Assembly (NCBI GenBank): GCA_945870465.1
Contig: CAMBSS010000051.1
Location: forward strand, 1-24,287
Origin: Bordetella parapertussis
Lineage (GTDB): Bacteria > Pseudomonadota > Gammaproteobacteria > Burkholderiales > SG8-41
Reading direction: 5' to 3'
DNA: 24,287 bases
Shown: positions 7,960 to 15,886 of the stretch, piece by piece
How the letters are laid out: each line of letters opens with the position of its first letter
Position numbering within the stretch: position 1 is the stretch's first letter
The notes under the pieces: generated by a model
What the model saw: the letters and a program-made list of their open reading frames with translations, nothing else
Database searches by the model: none
What the model was told of the DNA's origin: nothing
Position numbers and translations under genes: made by a program

Positions 7960-8937
7960 TTATTCGATTTTCGTTCCCGAGTCTTTCACTGCCCGCGTAT
8001 ACCGCACGATTTCGGCGCGCATGTAAGTCGCCAGTTCTTCGGGCGTGCTCGTAATCGGCGTGCCGCCATTGGCGCGCATTTTTTCGTTGAAGTCGGCGGA
8101 AGTCGCAATTCGCACTATCTCGCTGTTGAGGCGCTGCACTATCGCCGCCGGCGTGCCGGCCGGCGCCAATATCGCCGACCATGACACTGCCTGCAGGTCG
8201 GGGCCTCCCGCTTCCTTGACGGTCGGAATTTCGGGCGCCAGGGGCGAACGCTTGCCTGCGGTGACTGCGAGCGCGCGCAGCCGGCCTGCTTTAATGTAGG
8301 GAAAGCACGTAATGAAATCGCCGAACATCAGATCAACCTGGCCGGCAATCAGATCGATTGCCGCAGGCGCCGCGCCTTTATACGGAATGTGCGTAAAGTT
8401 CACCTTCGCTTCGCTCTTGAACATCTCGGCGACCAGATGGGCGGGGCTGCCGGGACCGGCGGATGCATAGTTGATTTTGGCGGGCTGCGTTTTGGCGAGG
8501 GCAATCAATTCGCGCACGTTGGTCACCGGCAACGACGGATGCACGACGACAATCAGGGTGCCGGTGTTGATCAGCGAGATCGGCGCGAAGTCCTTGATCG
8601 CGTCGTACGGCAGCTTGGCGTGCAGCGCGGGATTGATGCCGAGGGTTGCGCTATTGCCCTGGTAAATCGTATATCCGTCCGGTGCTGCTTTGGCAGCCGC
8701 CTCCGTGCCGATGATGCCGGCGGCGCCGGGGCGGTTTTCGACGACGATTTGCTGTCCGAACGCTTCGCCCAGCTTGACGGCGAGCGTGCGGCCTATGATG
8801 TCCGCGCCGCCTCCCGCGGGCCACGGGACGATCAGGCGTATGGGTTTGACGGGATAAGTTTGGGCAAAGGCTGCAGTTGACGCGAGATTGCCGCCAACGG
8901 CGAGCAGCAACAACGCAGGTGCGATTCGTGAATACAT
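7960..8937 (-). CDS. Bug-family TTT substrate-binding protein, Bug5 (reverse orientation)
   Basis: A 325-residue receptor and the only minus-strand member of the cluster. The signal peptide runs to about residue 25 (AFA before QTYPVKPIRL). The mature motifs are canonical: VPWPAGGGADIIGR, NRPGAAG, APDGYTIY, YDAIKDF, SAGPGSPAHL and IPYKGAAP. The reading frame extends upstream to 9021, but the ATG at 8937 has GGAG close upstream and a clean signal peptide. Its stop abuts that of the cupin with no gap. It is divergent from the gamma-glutamyltransferase gene, with 190 nt between the starts, so the two may share regulation. Confidence 0.93.
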   Translation of the reverse strand: MYSRIAPALLLLAVGGNLASTAAFAQTYPVKPIRLIVPWPAGGGADIIGRTLAVKLGEAFGQQIVVENRPGAAGIIGTEAAAKAAPDGYTIYQGNSATLGINPALHAKLPYDAIKDFAPISLINTGTLIVVVHPSLPVTNVRELIALAKTQPAKINYASAGPGSPAHLVAEMFKSEAKVNFTHIPYKGAAPAAIDLIAGQVDLMFGDFITCFPYIKAGRLRALAVTAGKRSPLAPEIPTVKEAGGPDLQAVSWSAILAPAGTPAAIVQRLNSEIVRIATSADFNEKMRANGGTPITSTPEELATYMRAEIVRYTRAVKDSGTKIE

Positions 8938-9127
8938 GGGGCTCCGGGTGACAGGGATGAAATGCACGGCGCGCGGGGAACTACTGTCTCTGATGGTATC
9001 AAGCGGCGACAATTCGAACAACGGGATGCCGACAAGCGGTAAAATAATCGCATCCCCGCTTTACTCCGCCAAGTGCTGTTGGCCTGGCTGAAGTATTCCA
9101 ACGGCAATCAGCATAAAGACGACTCGC

Positions 9128-10843
9128 ATGGCAAATAGACCGACCATCATGGGCACCCGCCACGTTATCGCCGCAGGCCATTATCTTGCCGCGCATGCGG
9201 GTTTTCAGATTCTCGAAGCCGGCGGCAACGCGATCGACGCCGGCGTTGCGTCAGGCATCGCTATGGGCGTGCTGCAGACCGACAAGGTGAGTTTTGGCGG
9301 CGTCGCGCCGCTGATCGTGTACCTGGCGAAGAAAAAGGAAATCCACTGCATCGACGGCCTCGGTGTATGGCCGAAAGCGATCACGCCGGATTTTTTCCAG
9401 AAATTTCACGGCGGGAAAATACCTGCGAACGAATTGCGCAGCGTAGTACCGGCGGCGCCCGATTCGTGGATCACGGCGCTCGAGCGCTTCGGCACCATGA
9501 GCTTCGGCGAAGTGGCGTCGGCGGCGATTCGTTTCGCCAGTGAAGGTTTTCCGATGTATCCATTGATGTCGGAATTTATCACCATCAACCAGGCTTCTTA
9601 CGAAAGCTATCCGGCGAGCAAAAAAATATTCCTGCCCAAAGGCAAGCCGCCGTTGCCCGGCGAAATGTTCGTGCAGGCCGATCTCGGCCGCACGCTGCAG
9701 TACATGGCCGACGTCGAGAAAGCGAACCGCCGCAAGGGACGCCGGCTGGCACTGCGCGCCGCGCGCGACGCGTTCTACAAGGGCGACATCGCGGCAGCCA
9801 TCGTCAAGCATCACAAGAAAGTCGGCGGCCTGATGCGCATGGAGGATTTCGCCGAGTTCAGCATTAAATTCGAACCGACGGTGAAAGCGAAGTTCAACGG
9901 CGTCGAAGTGCACGCCTGCGGCCCGTGGTCGCAGGGGCCGGTGTTGCCGATGGCGCTCAATATCCTGAAGAACGACAACTTGCAGGCGCTTGGACATAAT
10001 TCGCCCGAGTACATCCACGTCGTGACCGAAGCGCTGAAGCTCGCGTTTGCCGACCGCCACCAGCATTTCGGCGATCCGAATTTCATCAAGGTGCCGATGA
10101 AGGGGTTGATGTCGGACAAGTACTCCGAGCATCGCCGCGGCATGATCAACGCCGACCGCGCGTGGCCCGGCATGCCACCCGCGGGCGACCCGGCAACACT
10201 GGCCAATCTGCCGGGCCGGTGGATGACGCCGGCGCAAGCTGACGAAGCCCCGGGGCCCGGCGACACAACCTATACCTGCTGCATCGACCGTCACGGCAAC
10301 GCGTTTTCGGCGACGCCGTCGGACGGTTCCAATAATTCGCCCGTCATCCCCGGCGTCGGCCTGGTATGCTCGGGACGTGGCACGCAGTCGTGGTCGGACC
10401 CGACCCACCCTTGTTCGGTTGCGCCGGGCAAGCGACCGCGCCTGACGCCGAATCCCGCGCTCGCATTCAAGAACGGTAAAGTGTTGATGCCTTTTGGCAC
10501 GCCGGGCGGCGACGTGCAGCCGCAGGCGATGCTGCAGGTGTTCCTCAACGTCAATGCATTCGGTATGGATGCGCAGGCGGCAATCGAAGCGCCGCGCTTC
10601 GCCAATTACAGTTTCCCGGGCTCGTTCGAGCCGCATGCGTACTATCCGGGCCGCCTCTATATGGAAGGACGCATTCCCGCCGCCACCGGTAAAGTGCTGA
10701 AGCAACTCGGCCACAAAGTGCATTGGTGGGACGATTACACCTGGCTCGCCGGTGCGCCGTGCACCATCGTCGTCGATCACAAGACGGGGATATTGCACGG
10801 CGGGGCCGATCCGCGCCGGCCCGCTTATGTGCTGGGGTGGTGA
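9128..10843 (+). CDS. Gamma-glutamyltransferase family protein
   Basis: A 571-residue Ntn-hydrolase proenzyme of the GGT / cephalosporin acylase type. The N-terminal EAGGNAIDAGVASGIAMGV and the VVPAAPDSW block are family hallmarks. The nucleophile motif is GDTTYTCCIDRHGNA with Thr380, where self-cleavage would give large and small subunits. The late GTPGGDVQPQ loop fits the gamma-glutamyl site. There is no signal peptide, unlike E. coli Ggt, so it should act in the cytosol on imported gamma-glutamyl compounds or amides. The Shine-Dalgarno is weak. It stands alone between divergent Bug5 and the second palindromic repeat. Hydrolase, transferase and acylase activity cannot be told apart from sequence. 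Confidence 0.9.
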   Translation: MANRPTIMGTRHVIAAGHYLAAHAGFQILEAGGNAIDAGVASGIAMGVLQTDKVSFGGVAPLIVYLAKKKEIHCIDGLGVWPKAITPDFFQKFHGGKIPANELRSVVPAAPDSWITALERFGTMSFGEVASAAIRFASEGFPMYPLMSEFITINQASYESYPASKKIFLPKGKPPLPGEMFVQADLGRTLQYMADVEKANRRKGRRLALRAARDAFYKGDIAAAIVKHHKKVGGLMRMEDFAEFSIKFEPTVKAKFNGVEVHACGPWSQGPVLPMALNILKNDNLQALGHNSPEYIHVVTEALKLAFADRHQHFGDPNFIKVPMKGLMSDKYSEHRRGMINADRAWPGMPPAGDPATLANLPGRWMTPAQADEAPGPGDTTYTCCIDRHGNAFSATPSDGSNNSPVIPGVGLVCSGRGTQSWSDPTHPCSVAPGKRPRLTPNPALAFKNGKVLMPFGTPGGDVQPQAMLQVFLNVNAFGMDAQAAIEAPRFANYSFPGSFEPHAYYPGRLYMEGRIPAATGKVLKQLGHKVHWWDDYTWLAGAPCTIVVDHKTGILHGGADPRRPAYVLGW

Positions 10844-10861
10844 TGGATGTTAAAAACAAAA

Positions 10862-10997
10862 GCAACCGCCGATAAACGCCGGTGAACGCCGATAAATTCC
10901 AGTTTGACAGAGCACTTATCCAGCCTAATTCTGTCCGCTATTCGATTTGTTTTTCATCCGCATTCATTCGGCGTTCATCGGCGTGTATCGGCGGTTC
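10862..10997. repeat. Dispersed palindromic repeat, copy 2
   Basis: The left arm at 10862-10896 begins GCAACCGCCGATAAACGCC. The right arm at about 10966-10997 ends GTATCGGCGGTT. The centre of about 70 nt is unlike those of copies 1 and 3. It lies between the GGT-family gene and Bug6, both on the plus strand, and ends about 30 nt before the Bug6 start. Confidence 0.83.
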
Positions 10998-11026
10998 CAT
11001 TTCGATTTTGAGGTAATGGGGGAAGC

Positions 11027-11998
11027 ATGAAGCGTCTTTTCGCCGCAGCATTGGTCATCGTCGCGTCCGCACCGTGCAATACCGTCGCTGCGCAAACCCA
11101 GATCACACGGCCGATCCGTTTCATCGTGCCGTACGTGCCCGGCGGTGGTACCGATACGCTGTCGCGTCTGCTCGGACCTTTCATCAGCGATGAGTTCGGC
11201 CAGCAGGTCGTGATCGACAATCGAGCGGGCGGCAGCAGCACCATAGGCACGCTGATAGTCGCGCGCGCGGCGCCCGATGGCCACACCATAGGCATGATAG
11301 ACGCGGCGTTCGTCGTCAATCCGAGTTTGCTGGGAAAATTGCCGTACGACACGCTGAAGGATTTCACGCCGGCCGTGCTGGTGGCCACCGCGCCGCTGGT
11401 GCTGGTCGTGCATCCTGCGGTGGCGGCGAAAAGCGTGCGTGAACTCGTGGCGCTCGCAAAGTCAGAGCCGGGAAAATTGAATTTCGGTTCGGCAGGCAAT
11501 GGCACGGCGGTGCATCTCGCCGGCGAGCAGCTGCGCGCGGTGGGCGGTGTCGACATCCGGCATATTCCGTACAAAGGCGCGGGCCAGTCGCTGACCGAAT
11601 TGCTGGGCGGGCAGATTACCATGGTGTTCGCCACGCAAAGCGGCATCCGGCCGCATGTTGCGTCCGGCCGGCTGCGCGCGCTGGCGATTACGAGCCCGAA
11701 GCGCACTCAGGCCATGCCTGACGTCATGACGTTTGCCGAAGCGGGTTACGCGGCAATCGACGCCGTCACCATCAACGGCATACTGGCGCCCGCCAATACG
11801 CCGAAAGATTACGTGCAGCGCGTGAACAAGGTCGTGAACGGCGCGCTGAAAAAGCCGGAGATGCAGTCCAAGTTGATCGATCTCGGGTTCGAAGTCGCCG
11901 GCGGCACGCCGGAGGAATTCGCCACCTGGATACGCACGGAAATCGTGAAGTGGGCCAAGGTCGTCAAGGATTCCGGCGCCAGGGCTGAAGGGCTTTAA
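11027..11998 (+). CDS. Bug-family TTT substrate-binding protein, Bug6
   Basis: A 323-residue receptor with a signal peptide to about residue 22 (VAA before QTQ). The usual mature start YPxKP is replaced by QITRPIRFIVPYVPGG. The remaining blocks fit: GGGTDTLSR, NRAGGSSTIG, APDGHTIG (His instead of Tyr), YDTLKDF, SAGNGTAVHL and IPYKGAG. GGGGGA precedes the ATG by about 4 nt. It is the first gene of the second operon; the MR-type enzyme begins 6 nt after its stop. Its expected partner is therefore the dehydratase or racemase substrate. Confidence 0.92.
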   Translation: MKRLFAAALVIVASAPCNTVAAQTQITRPIRFIVPYVPGGGTDTLSRLLGPFISDEFGQQVVIDNRAGGSSTIGTLIVARAAPDGHTIGMIDAAFVVNPSLLGKLPYDTLKDFTPAVLVATAPLVLVVHPAVAAKSVRELVALAKSEPGKLNFGSAGNGTAVHLAGEQLRAVGGVDIRHIPYKGAGQSLTELLGGQITMVFATQSGIRPHVASGRLRALAITSPKRTQAMPDVMTFAEAGYAAIDAVTINGILAPANTPKDYVQRVNKVVNGALKKPEMQSKLIDLGFEVAGGTPEEFATWIRTEIVKWAKVVKDSGARAEGL

Positions 11999-12004
11999 GT
12001 CGCC

Positions 12005-13096
12005 ATGACGATCAAGTCCGTCACACCAATCGCGCTCAATCTGCCGTTCGACGTGGGCGGGCCCAAGCCGCTGTTCGCGGGCAAGCCGCGTAATATGGAA
12101 ATGCTGCTGCTGCGGGTCGAAACCGACAGCGGCATCGTCGGTTGGGGTGAGGCATTCGGTTACGCGGTGTGGCCGGCGACACGCACGGCGATTGAGGCGC
12201 TGATTGCGCCACTGGCAATCGGCCGCGACGAGCGTGATATCACGGCGCTGATGCTGGACCTGCAGCGCAAACTGCATTTGCTCGGACGCACCGGTCCCGT
12301 CATGTATGCGATGTCGGGCCTCGACATTGCGCTGTGGGACATTGCCGGCAAAGCAGCCGGCAAGCCGGTGGCGGAATTGCTGGGTGGCGCGCGGCGCAAG
12401 GATTTCTCCGCGTACGCGAGTCTCGTGCGCTATACCGACCCGGCGCTGATCGCGCGCAACGCCAAGGCGGCGGTCGAACGCGGTTATCGCGCCATCAAAT
12501 TGCATGAAATCGGCGTCGAACAAGTGCGCGCGGCGCGCGAAGCCATCGGTCCGGATGTGAAGCTGATGATGGACACTAATTGCCCGTGGACACCGGCTGA
12601 GGCAATAGCGATTGCCGCGAAGGTGCGCGAATACGATTTGTTCTGGTTCGAGGAGCCGGTGTGGCCGCCTGAAGACTATGCAGGCCTGGCGCGCGTGCGC
12701 CGTGACTGTGGAATCGCAGTATCCGCCGGTGAGAACGCGGTAAGCCTCACGGATTTCCAGGTGATGTTTGACTCTGGTGCAGTCGATTACGCGCAGCCGA
12801 GTGTGACCAAGATCGGCGGCATCACTGAAATGATGCGCATCGCGCAGCTCGCGCGCGAGCGCAGCGTGACGCTGGTGCCGCATTCGCCGTATTTCGGCCC
12901 CGGCCTGCTGGCGACCCTGCACATGGCGGCGGCGTTCGAGCACGAAACGATGATCGAGTATTCGTACACCGAACTGGGAGCGAATCCGCTGGGCGATGCG
13001 ATAGCGGTGAAGAACGGCCGCATTGCACTGCCCACTGGACCGGGGCTCGGCCGCGATCCCGACCCGGACGTGGTGGAGCGTTACCGCGTGCCATGA
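12005..13096 (+). CDS. Mandelate racemase / muconate lactonizing enzyme family protein
   Basis: A 363-residue enolase-superfamily enzyme. The capping domain (1-125) is followed by the barrel with metal ligands Asp190 (MMDTN), Glu216 (FEEP) and Glu243 (AGEN). Catalytic candidates are Lys165 and His167 (KLH, the K-x-H variant of K-x-K) and His293 (VPHSP). At the spacing of the mandelate racemase His-Asp dyad, Asp is replaced by Ser266 (QPSVTK). The reaction would be proton abstraction next to a carboxylate, giving dehydration or epimerisation of a hydroxy acid, but the substrate is unknown. It starts 6 nt after Bug6 and overlaps the amidase by 4 nt, so co-translation is likely. Confidence 0.9.
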   Translation: MTIKSVTPIALNLPFDVGGPKPLFAGKPRNMEMLLLRVETDSGIVGWGEAFGYAVWPATRTAIEALIAPLAIGRDERDITALMLDLQRKLHLLGRTGPVMYAMSGLDIALWDIAGKAAGKPVAELLGGARRKDFSAYASLVRYTDPALIARNAKAAVERGYRAIKLHEIGVEQVRAAREAIGPDVKLMMDTNCPWTPAEAIAIAAKVREYDLFWFEEPVWPPEDYAGLARVRRDCGIAVSAGENAVSLTDFQVMFDSGAVDYAQPSVTKIGGITEMMRIAQLARERSVTLVPHSPYFGPGLLATLHMAAAFEHETMIEYSYTELGANPLGDAIAVKNGRIALPTGPGLGRDPDPDVVERYRVP

Positions 13097-13863
13097 TTGC
13101 AGGCCTGGTGTTGGTGTGGGGATTGGCAGTCTCGGCAGTATTCAACCCGGCAAGTGCCGCCACCATCGCGATCGACGTCGGGCATTACCGCGAAGAGCCG
13201 GGGGCCACCAGCGCGCGCGGCCGACCGGAGTTTGCATTCAATCTCGATCTGGCGCGCGAACTTGAAACGGCGTTGCGGGCGCGCGGCCATGCAACGCAAT
13301 TGATCGGCGCTGACGGCGGAATGCGCGACTTATGGCGCCGTCCGCGCGCGGCACGCGGCGCAGACCTGTTCATTTCGGTGCATCACGACTCAACGCAGGC
13401 GCGCTATCAGAGCACGTGGGTTCACGAGGGGGCAGCGCAGCGTTACAGCGACAGGTTCGCAGGTTTCTCGTCGTTCGTATCGCGCGAAAACCCCGGTTGG
13501 CGCACGGGCCTGCGATGCGCGTCGGCAATCGGCGGCGCGCTGGTCAAGGCGGGGTTCACGCCGTCGCTGTATCATGCTGATCCGGTATTGGGCGAAAACC
13601 GCCAGTTTGCGGACAAGGTCAATGGCGTGCACTACTACGATCACCTGGCTGCCTTGCGGCACGCCAGCATGCCGGCACTACTGTTCGAGGCTGGCGTCAT
13701 CGTCAATCGCGAGGAGGAAATCAGGATGCGGGACGGTACTGTCCGGAATAGCATTGTGACTGGGGTCGCTGCGGGTATCGATGCATGCCTGAAAAAGGAT
13801 GAAGGCGGAAGGATGAAGGATGAATGGAAATACAACGGCAAGGACAATGTACATGGCAAATAA
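13093..13863 (+). CDS. Exported N-acetylmuramoyl-L-alanine amidase (Amidase_3)
   Basis: A 256-residue protein with a signal peptide to about residue 22 (ASA before ATIAIDVGH). Zinc ligands of the Amidase_3 fold are visible: His31 (DVGH), Glu46 (RPEF) and His97 (SVHHDS), with the catalytic Glu in LLFEAGVIVN. It would cleave the MurNAc-L-Ala amide of peptidoglycan or a similar amide in the periplasm. There is no AMIN or LysM targeting domain. The start ATGA overlaps the MR gene stop. The last ~22 residues, including KDEGGRMKDE at 235-244, are encoded by one arm of an inverted repeat and are probably an acquired tail. Its place in a catabolic operon is unusual. Confidence 0.88.
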   Translation: MIAGLVLVWGLAVSAVFNPASAATIAIDVGHYREEPGATSARGRPEFAFNLDLARELETALRARGHATQLIGADGGMRDLWRRPRAARGADLFISVHHDSTQARYQSTWVHEGAAQRYSDRFAGFSSFVSRENPGWRTGLRCASAIGGALVKAGFTPSLYHADPVLGENRQFADKVNGVHYYDHLAALRHASMPALLFEAGVIVNREEEIRMRDGTVRNSIVTGVAAGIDACLKKDEGGRMKDEWKYNGKDNVHGK

Positions 13864-13909
13864 ACGGAATTCGCTTTTTTTCATCCTTCATCCTTTATCC
13901 CTCATCCTT
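13795..13909. repeat. GAAGGATGAAGG inverted repeat spanning the amidase-Bug7 junction
   Basis: The left arm at 13795-13824 is built of AAGGATGAA units. The right arm at 13880-13909 is its reverse complement, matching at 26 of 30 positions by eye, with 55 nt between. The left arm is read as the amidase C-terminal tail and the right arm as residues 10-19 of the Bug7 signal peptide. A related GAAGGGCGAAGGGTGAAGGG stretch lies at 15858-15877. Confidence 0.8.
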
Positions 13910-14854
13910 GGCGGGGCAGTCGCGTTAGCGCTGAGTTGTCCCGCCGCGTTTGCGCAGTCCTATCCCGCCAAGACCATGCGTTTCCTCGTTGGCTACACCC
14001 CCGGCGGCGCGGCAGACATTCTGGCGCGTGCGGTTGGTGCGCGCATGACCGAAGCGTGGGGGCAGTCGGTGATAGTGGAGAACCGCGCGGGTGCGGGCAC
14101 CAATATTGCCTCTGAAATTGCTGCCAAATCGCCGCCGGACGGTTACACGCTGTTCATGCCGACGGTCGCCAACGCCATTAACGTGTCGCTCTATCCGAAG
14201 CTCGCTTATGACCCGTTCAAGGATTTTACTTTTGTCACCAACATCGCAACGGTGCCGGGCATAGTCGTCGTGCATCCATCGGTTCCGGCTAAAAACACCA
14301 AGGACCTGATCGCGCTGGCGCGCGCGCACCCGAACCAGTTGCGCCACGGCTCGACCGGCATCGGCAGCCCGCATCACCTCGCCGGCGAACTGTTCAAGAC
14401 CATGGCAGGTATCAAAATGATCCACGTGCCGTATAAAGGGGCATCGCCCGCGCTGGTCGACGTGGTGGCCGGCCATATCGAGGTTTATTTTGGCGCCTTT
14501 GTTTCGACGCTGCCGCACGTAAAAAGCACGCGTGTGCGCGCTCTCGGCGTGACCAGCCTGAAGCGGGTGGCGGTGACGCCCGAAATTCCGACCATAGACG
14601 AGCAGGGCTTGAAGGGTTTCGAGACCGGCTCGTGGTTCGGCGTGGCCGTGCCGACCGGCACTTCGCGCGACATCGTGGCCAAGCTGCATGCGGAAGTCAC
14701 GCGCATCATCAAGATCCCGGAAGTCACCGACCGCATCGCGTCGGAAGGCGCCGCTTTTGTCGGTGACACGCCGGAGCAGTTCACTGCTTTTTTCGCGGCA
14801 GAAGTTGCGAAGTGGGGCAAGGCAGTCAAGGCGTCCGGTGCCAAACCGGAATAG
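13853..14854 (+). CDS. Bug-family TTT substrate-binding protein, Bug7
   Basis: A 333-residue receptor with an unusually long signal peptide of about 34 residues (AFA before QSYPAKTMRF). Residues 10-19 (FILHPLSLIL plus neighbours) are encoded by a repeat arm. Mature motifs are GYTPGGAADILAR, NRAGAGTNI, PPDGYTLF, YDPFKDF, STGIGSPHHL and VPYKGASP. The frame opens earlier at 13820, but AAGGA at 13840-13844 sits 8 nt before ATG 13853, and the shorter form overlaps the amidase by only 11 nt. It is part of the run from Bug6 to the hypothetical gene at 16849. Confidence 0.92.
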   Translation: MANKRNSLFFILHPLSLILGGAVALALSCPAAFAQSYPAKTMRFLVGYTPGGAADILARAVGARMTEAWGQSVIVENRAGAGTNIASEIAAKSPPDGYTLFMPTVANAINVSLYPKLAYDPFKDFTFVTNIATVPGIVVVHPSVPAKNTKDLIALARAHPNQLRHGSTGIGSPHHLAGELFKTMAGIKMIHVPYKGASPALVDVVAGHIEVYFGAFVSTLPHVKSTRVRALGVTSLKRVAVTPEIPTIDEQGLKGFETGSWFGVAVPTGTSRDIVAKLHAEVTRIIKIPEVTDRIASEGAAFVGDTPEQFTAFFAAEVAKWGKAVKASGAKPE

Positions 14855-14878
14855 TTAACGAAAGATGAAGGACAGGGA

Positions 14879-15838
14879 ATGAGATTACGTTGGGTATTGT
14901 TGGTGTCGGCGATTTTGCTTTGTGCAGGCACGGCATGGGCGCAGAAATATCCGGACAAACCGGTGCGGCTGGTGGTCGGCTTTCCGCCGGGCGGCGCGGG
15001 CGATATCCTTGGTCGTCTGGCGGCGCAGGCGTTGTCGGCCGGTTTGAAAGAACAGGTTGTCGTCGACAATCGGGGCGGGGCGGGTGGATTGGTCGCGACC
15101 GAAATCGTCGCCCACTCGGTCGCCGATGGTTACACGCTGTTGTTTGCGTCGATTCCCCACGTGATCAATCCTTTTCTCTACAAAAAAGTCGATTACGATC
15201 CGATCAAGGATTTCGATGCGGCGGTGCAGTTCGTAGCCGCGCCGCTACTCCTGGCTATCAACGTGAAAGTGGAGGTCAAATCAGTCAAAGAGTTCATCGC
15301 GCTCGCCAAAGCAAGGCCGGGACAAATGAATTACGGCTCGGGAGGCAGCGGGTCGTCGAGTCACCTCGCGATGGAATTGTTCAAGACCATGGCGGGTGTC
15401 GATCTCGTGCATATTCCATACAAGGGCACAGGCCCGATGTTTTCGGAGCTGATTGGCGGGCAATTGAATGCCACCATCGCCAGCGCGGTGCCATTGATTC
15501 CACAGGTCAAAGCCGGCAGGCTGCGAGGGCTGGCGGTGACTGGTGCAAAACGCTCTTCGGCGATGCCGGATTTGCCGACCATAGGCGAGACCGTGATGGG
15601 TTACGAAGTGACGAACTGGTTTGGTATCGCAGCGCCTCATGGCACGCCGAAAGCCATCGTCACGCGCATCAATGCCGAGATAAACCAGGCGCTGAAGACT
15701 GCGGCGCTGAAGGATTTGCTCGGCGCGCAGGGTGCAGAGCCGGCAGGCGGCACGCCGGATGAATTCGGCGCGCTGATCAGGCGCGACCTCGCCAAGTGGG
15801 AAAAAGTCGTGAAAGCTTCGGGCGCGAGAGTTGACTGA
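14879..15838 (+). CDS. Bug-family TTT substrate-binding protein, Bug8
   Basis: A 319-residue receptor. The signal peptide to about residue 21 (AWA before QKYP) is short and Trp-rich. The mature protein has YPDKPVRLVVGFPPGG with Asp in GAGDILGR, then VDNRGGAGG, VADGYTLL, YDPIKDF, GSGGSGSSSHL and IPYKGTGP. AAGGA 6 nt before the ATG gives a strong ribosome-binding site. It lies 24 nt after Bug7 in the same direction. The FKTMAG-type segment in the second domain resembles Bug7, so these two may be older tandem duplicates. Confidence 0.92.
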   Translation: MRLRWVLLVSAILLCAGTAWAQKYPDKPVRLVVGFPPGGAGDILGRLAAQALSAGLKEQVVVDNRGGAGGLVATEIVAHSVADGYTLLFASIPHVINPFLYKKVDYDPIKDFDAAVQFVAAPLLLAINVKVEVKSVKEFIALAKARPGQMNYGSGGSGSSSHLAMELFKTMAGVDLVHIPYKGTGPMFSELIGGQLNATIASAVPLIPQVKAGRLRGLAVTGAKRSSAMPDLPTIGETVMGYEVTNWFGIAAPHGTPKAIVTRINAEINQALKTAALKDLLGAQGAEPAGGTPDEFGALIRRDLAKWEKVVKASGARVD

Positions 15839-15857
15839 ACCGCGCAGTGCGCGGTGT

Positions 15858-15879
15858 GAAGGGCGAAGGGTGAAGGGGG
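15858..15879 (+). repeat. GAAGGGTGAAGG repeat in the Bug8-Bug9 gap
   Basis: Tandem GAAGGG-type units end in AGGGGG, which is the ribosome-binding site of Bug9 (7 nt before its ATG). A small CGCGCAGTGCGCG hairpin lies just upstream. The unit resembles the arms of the inverted repeat at 13795-13909, but no opposing arm is present here. Confidence 0.55.
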
Positions 15880-15886
15880 CTCGAAA

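Noticed and set aside
9251..10798. Long antisense frame inside the GGT-family gene
   Set aside because: Shadow of the plus-strand gene whose motifs, including the nucleophile block, are clear; its own sequence is low-complexity Arg/His-rich.
11462..12943. Long antisense frame across Bug6 and the enolase-superfamily gene
   Set aside because: Shadow of two real genes; no recognisable motif or start signal.
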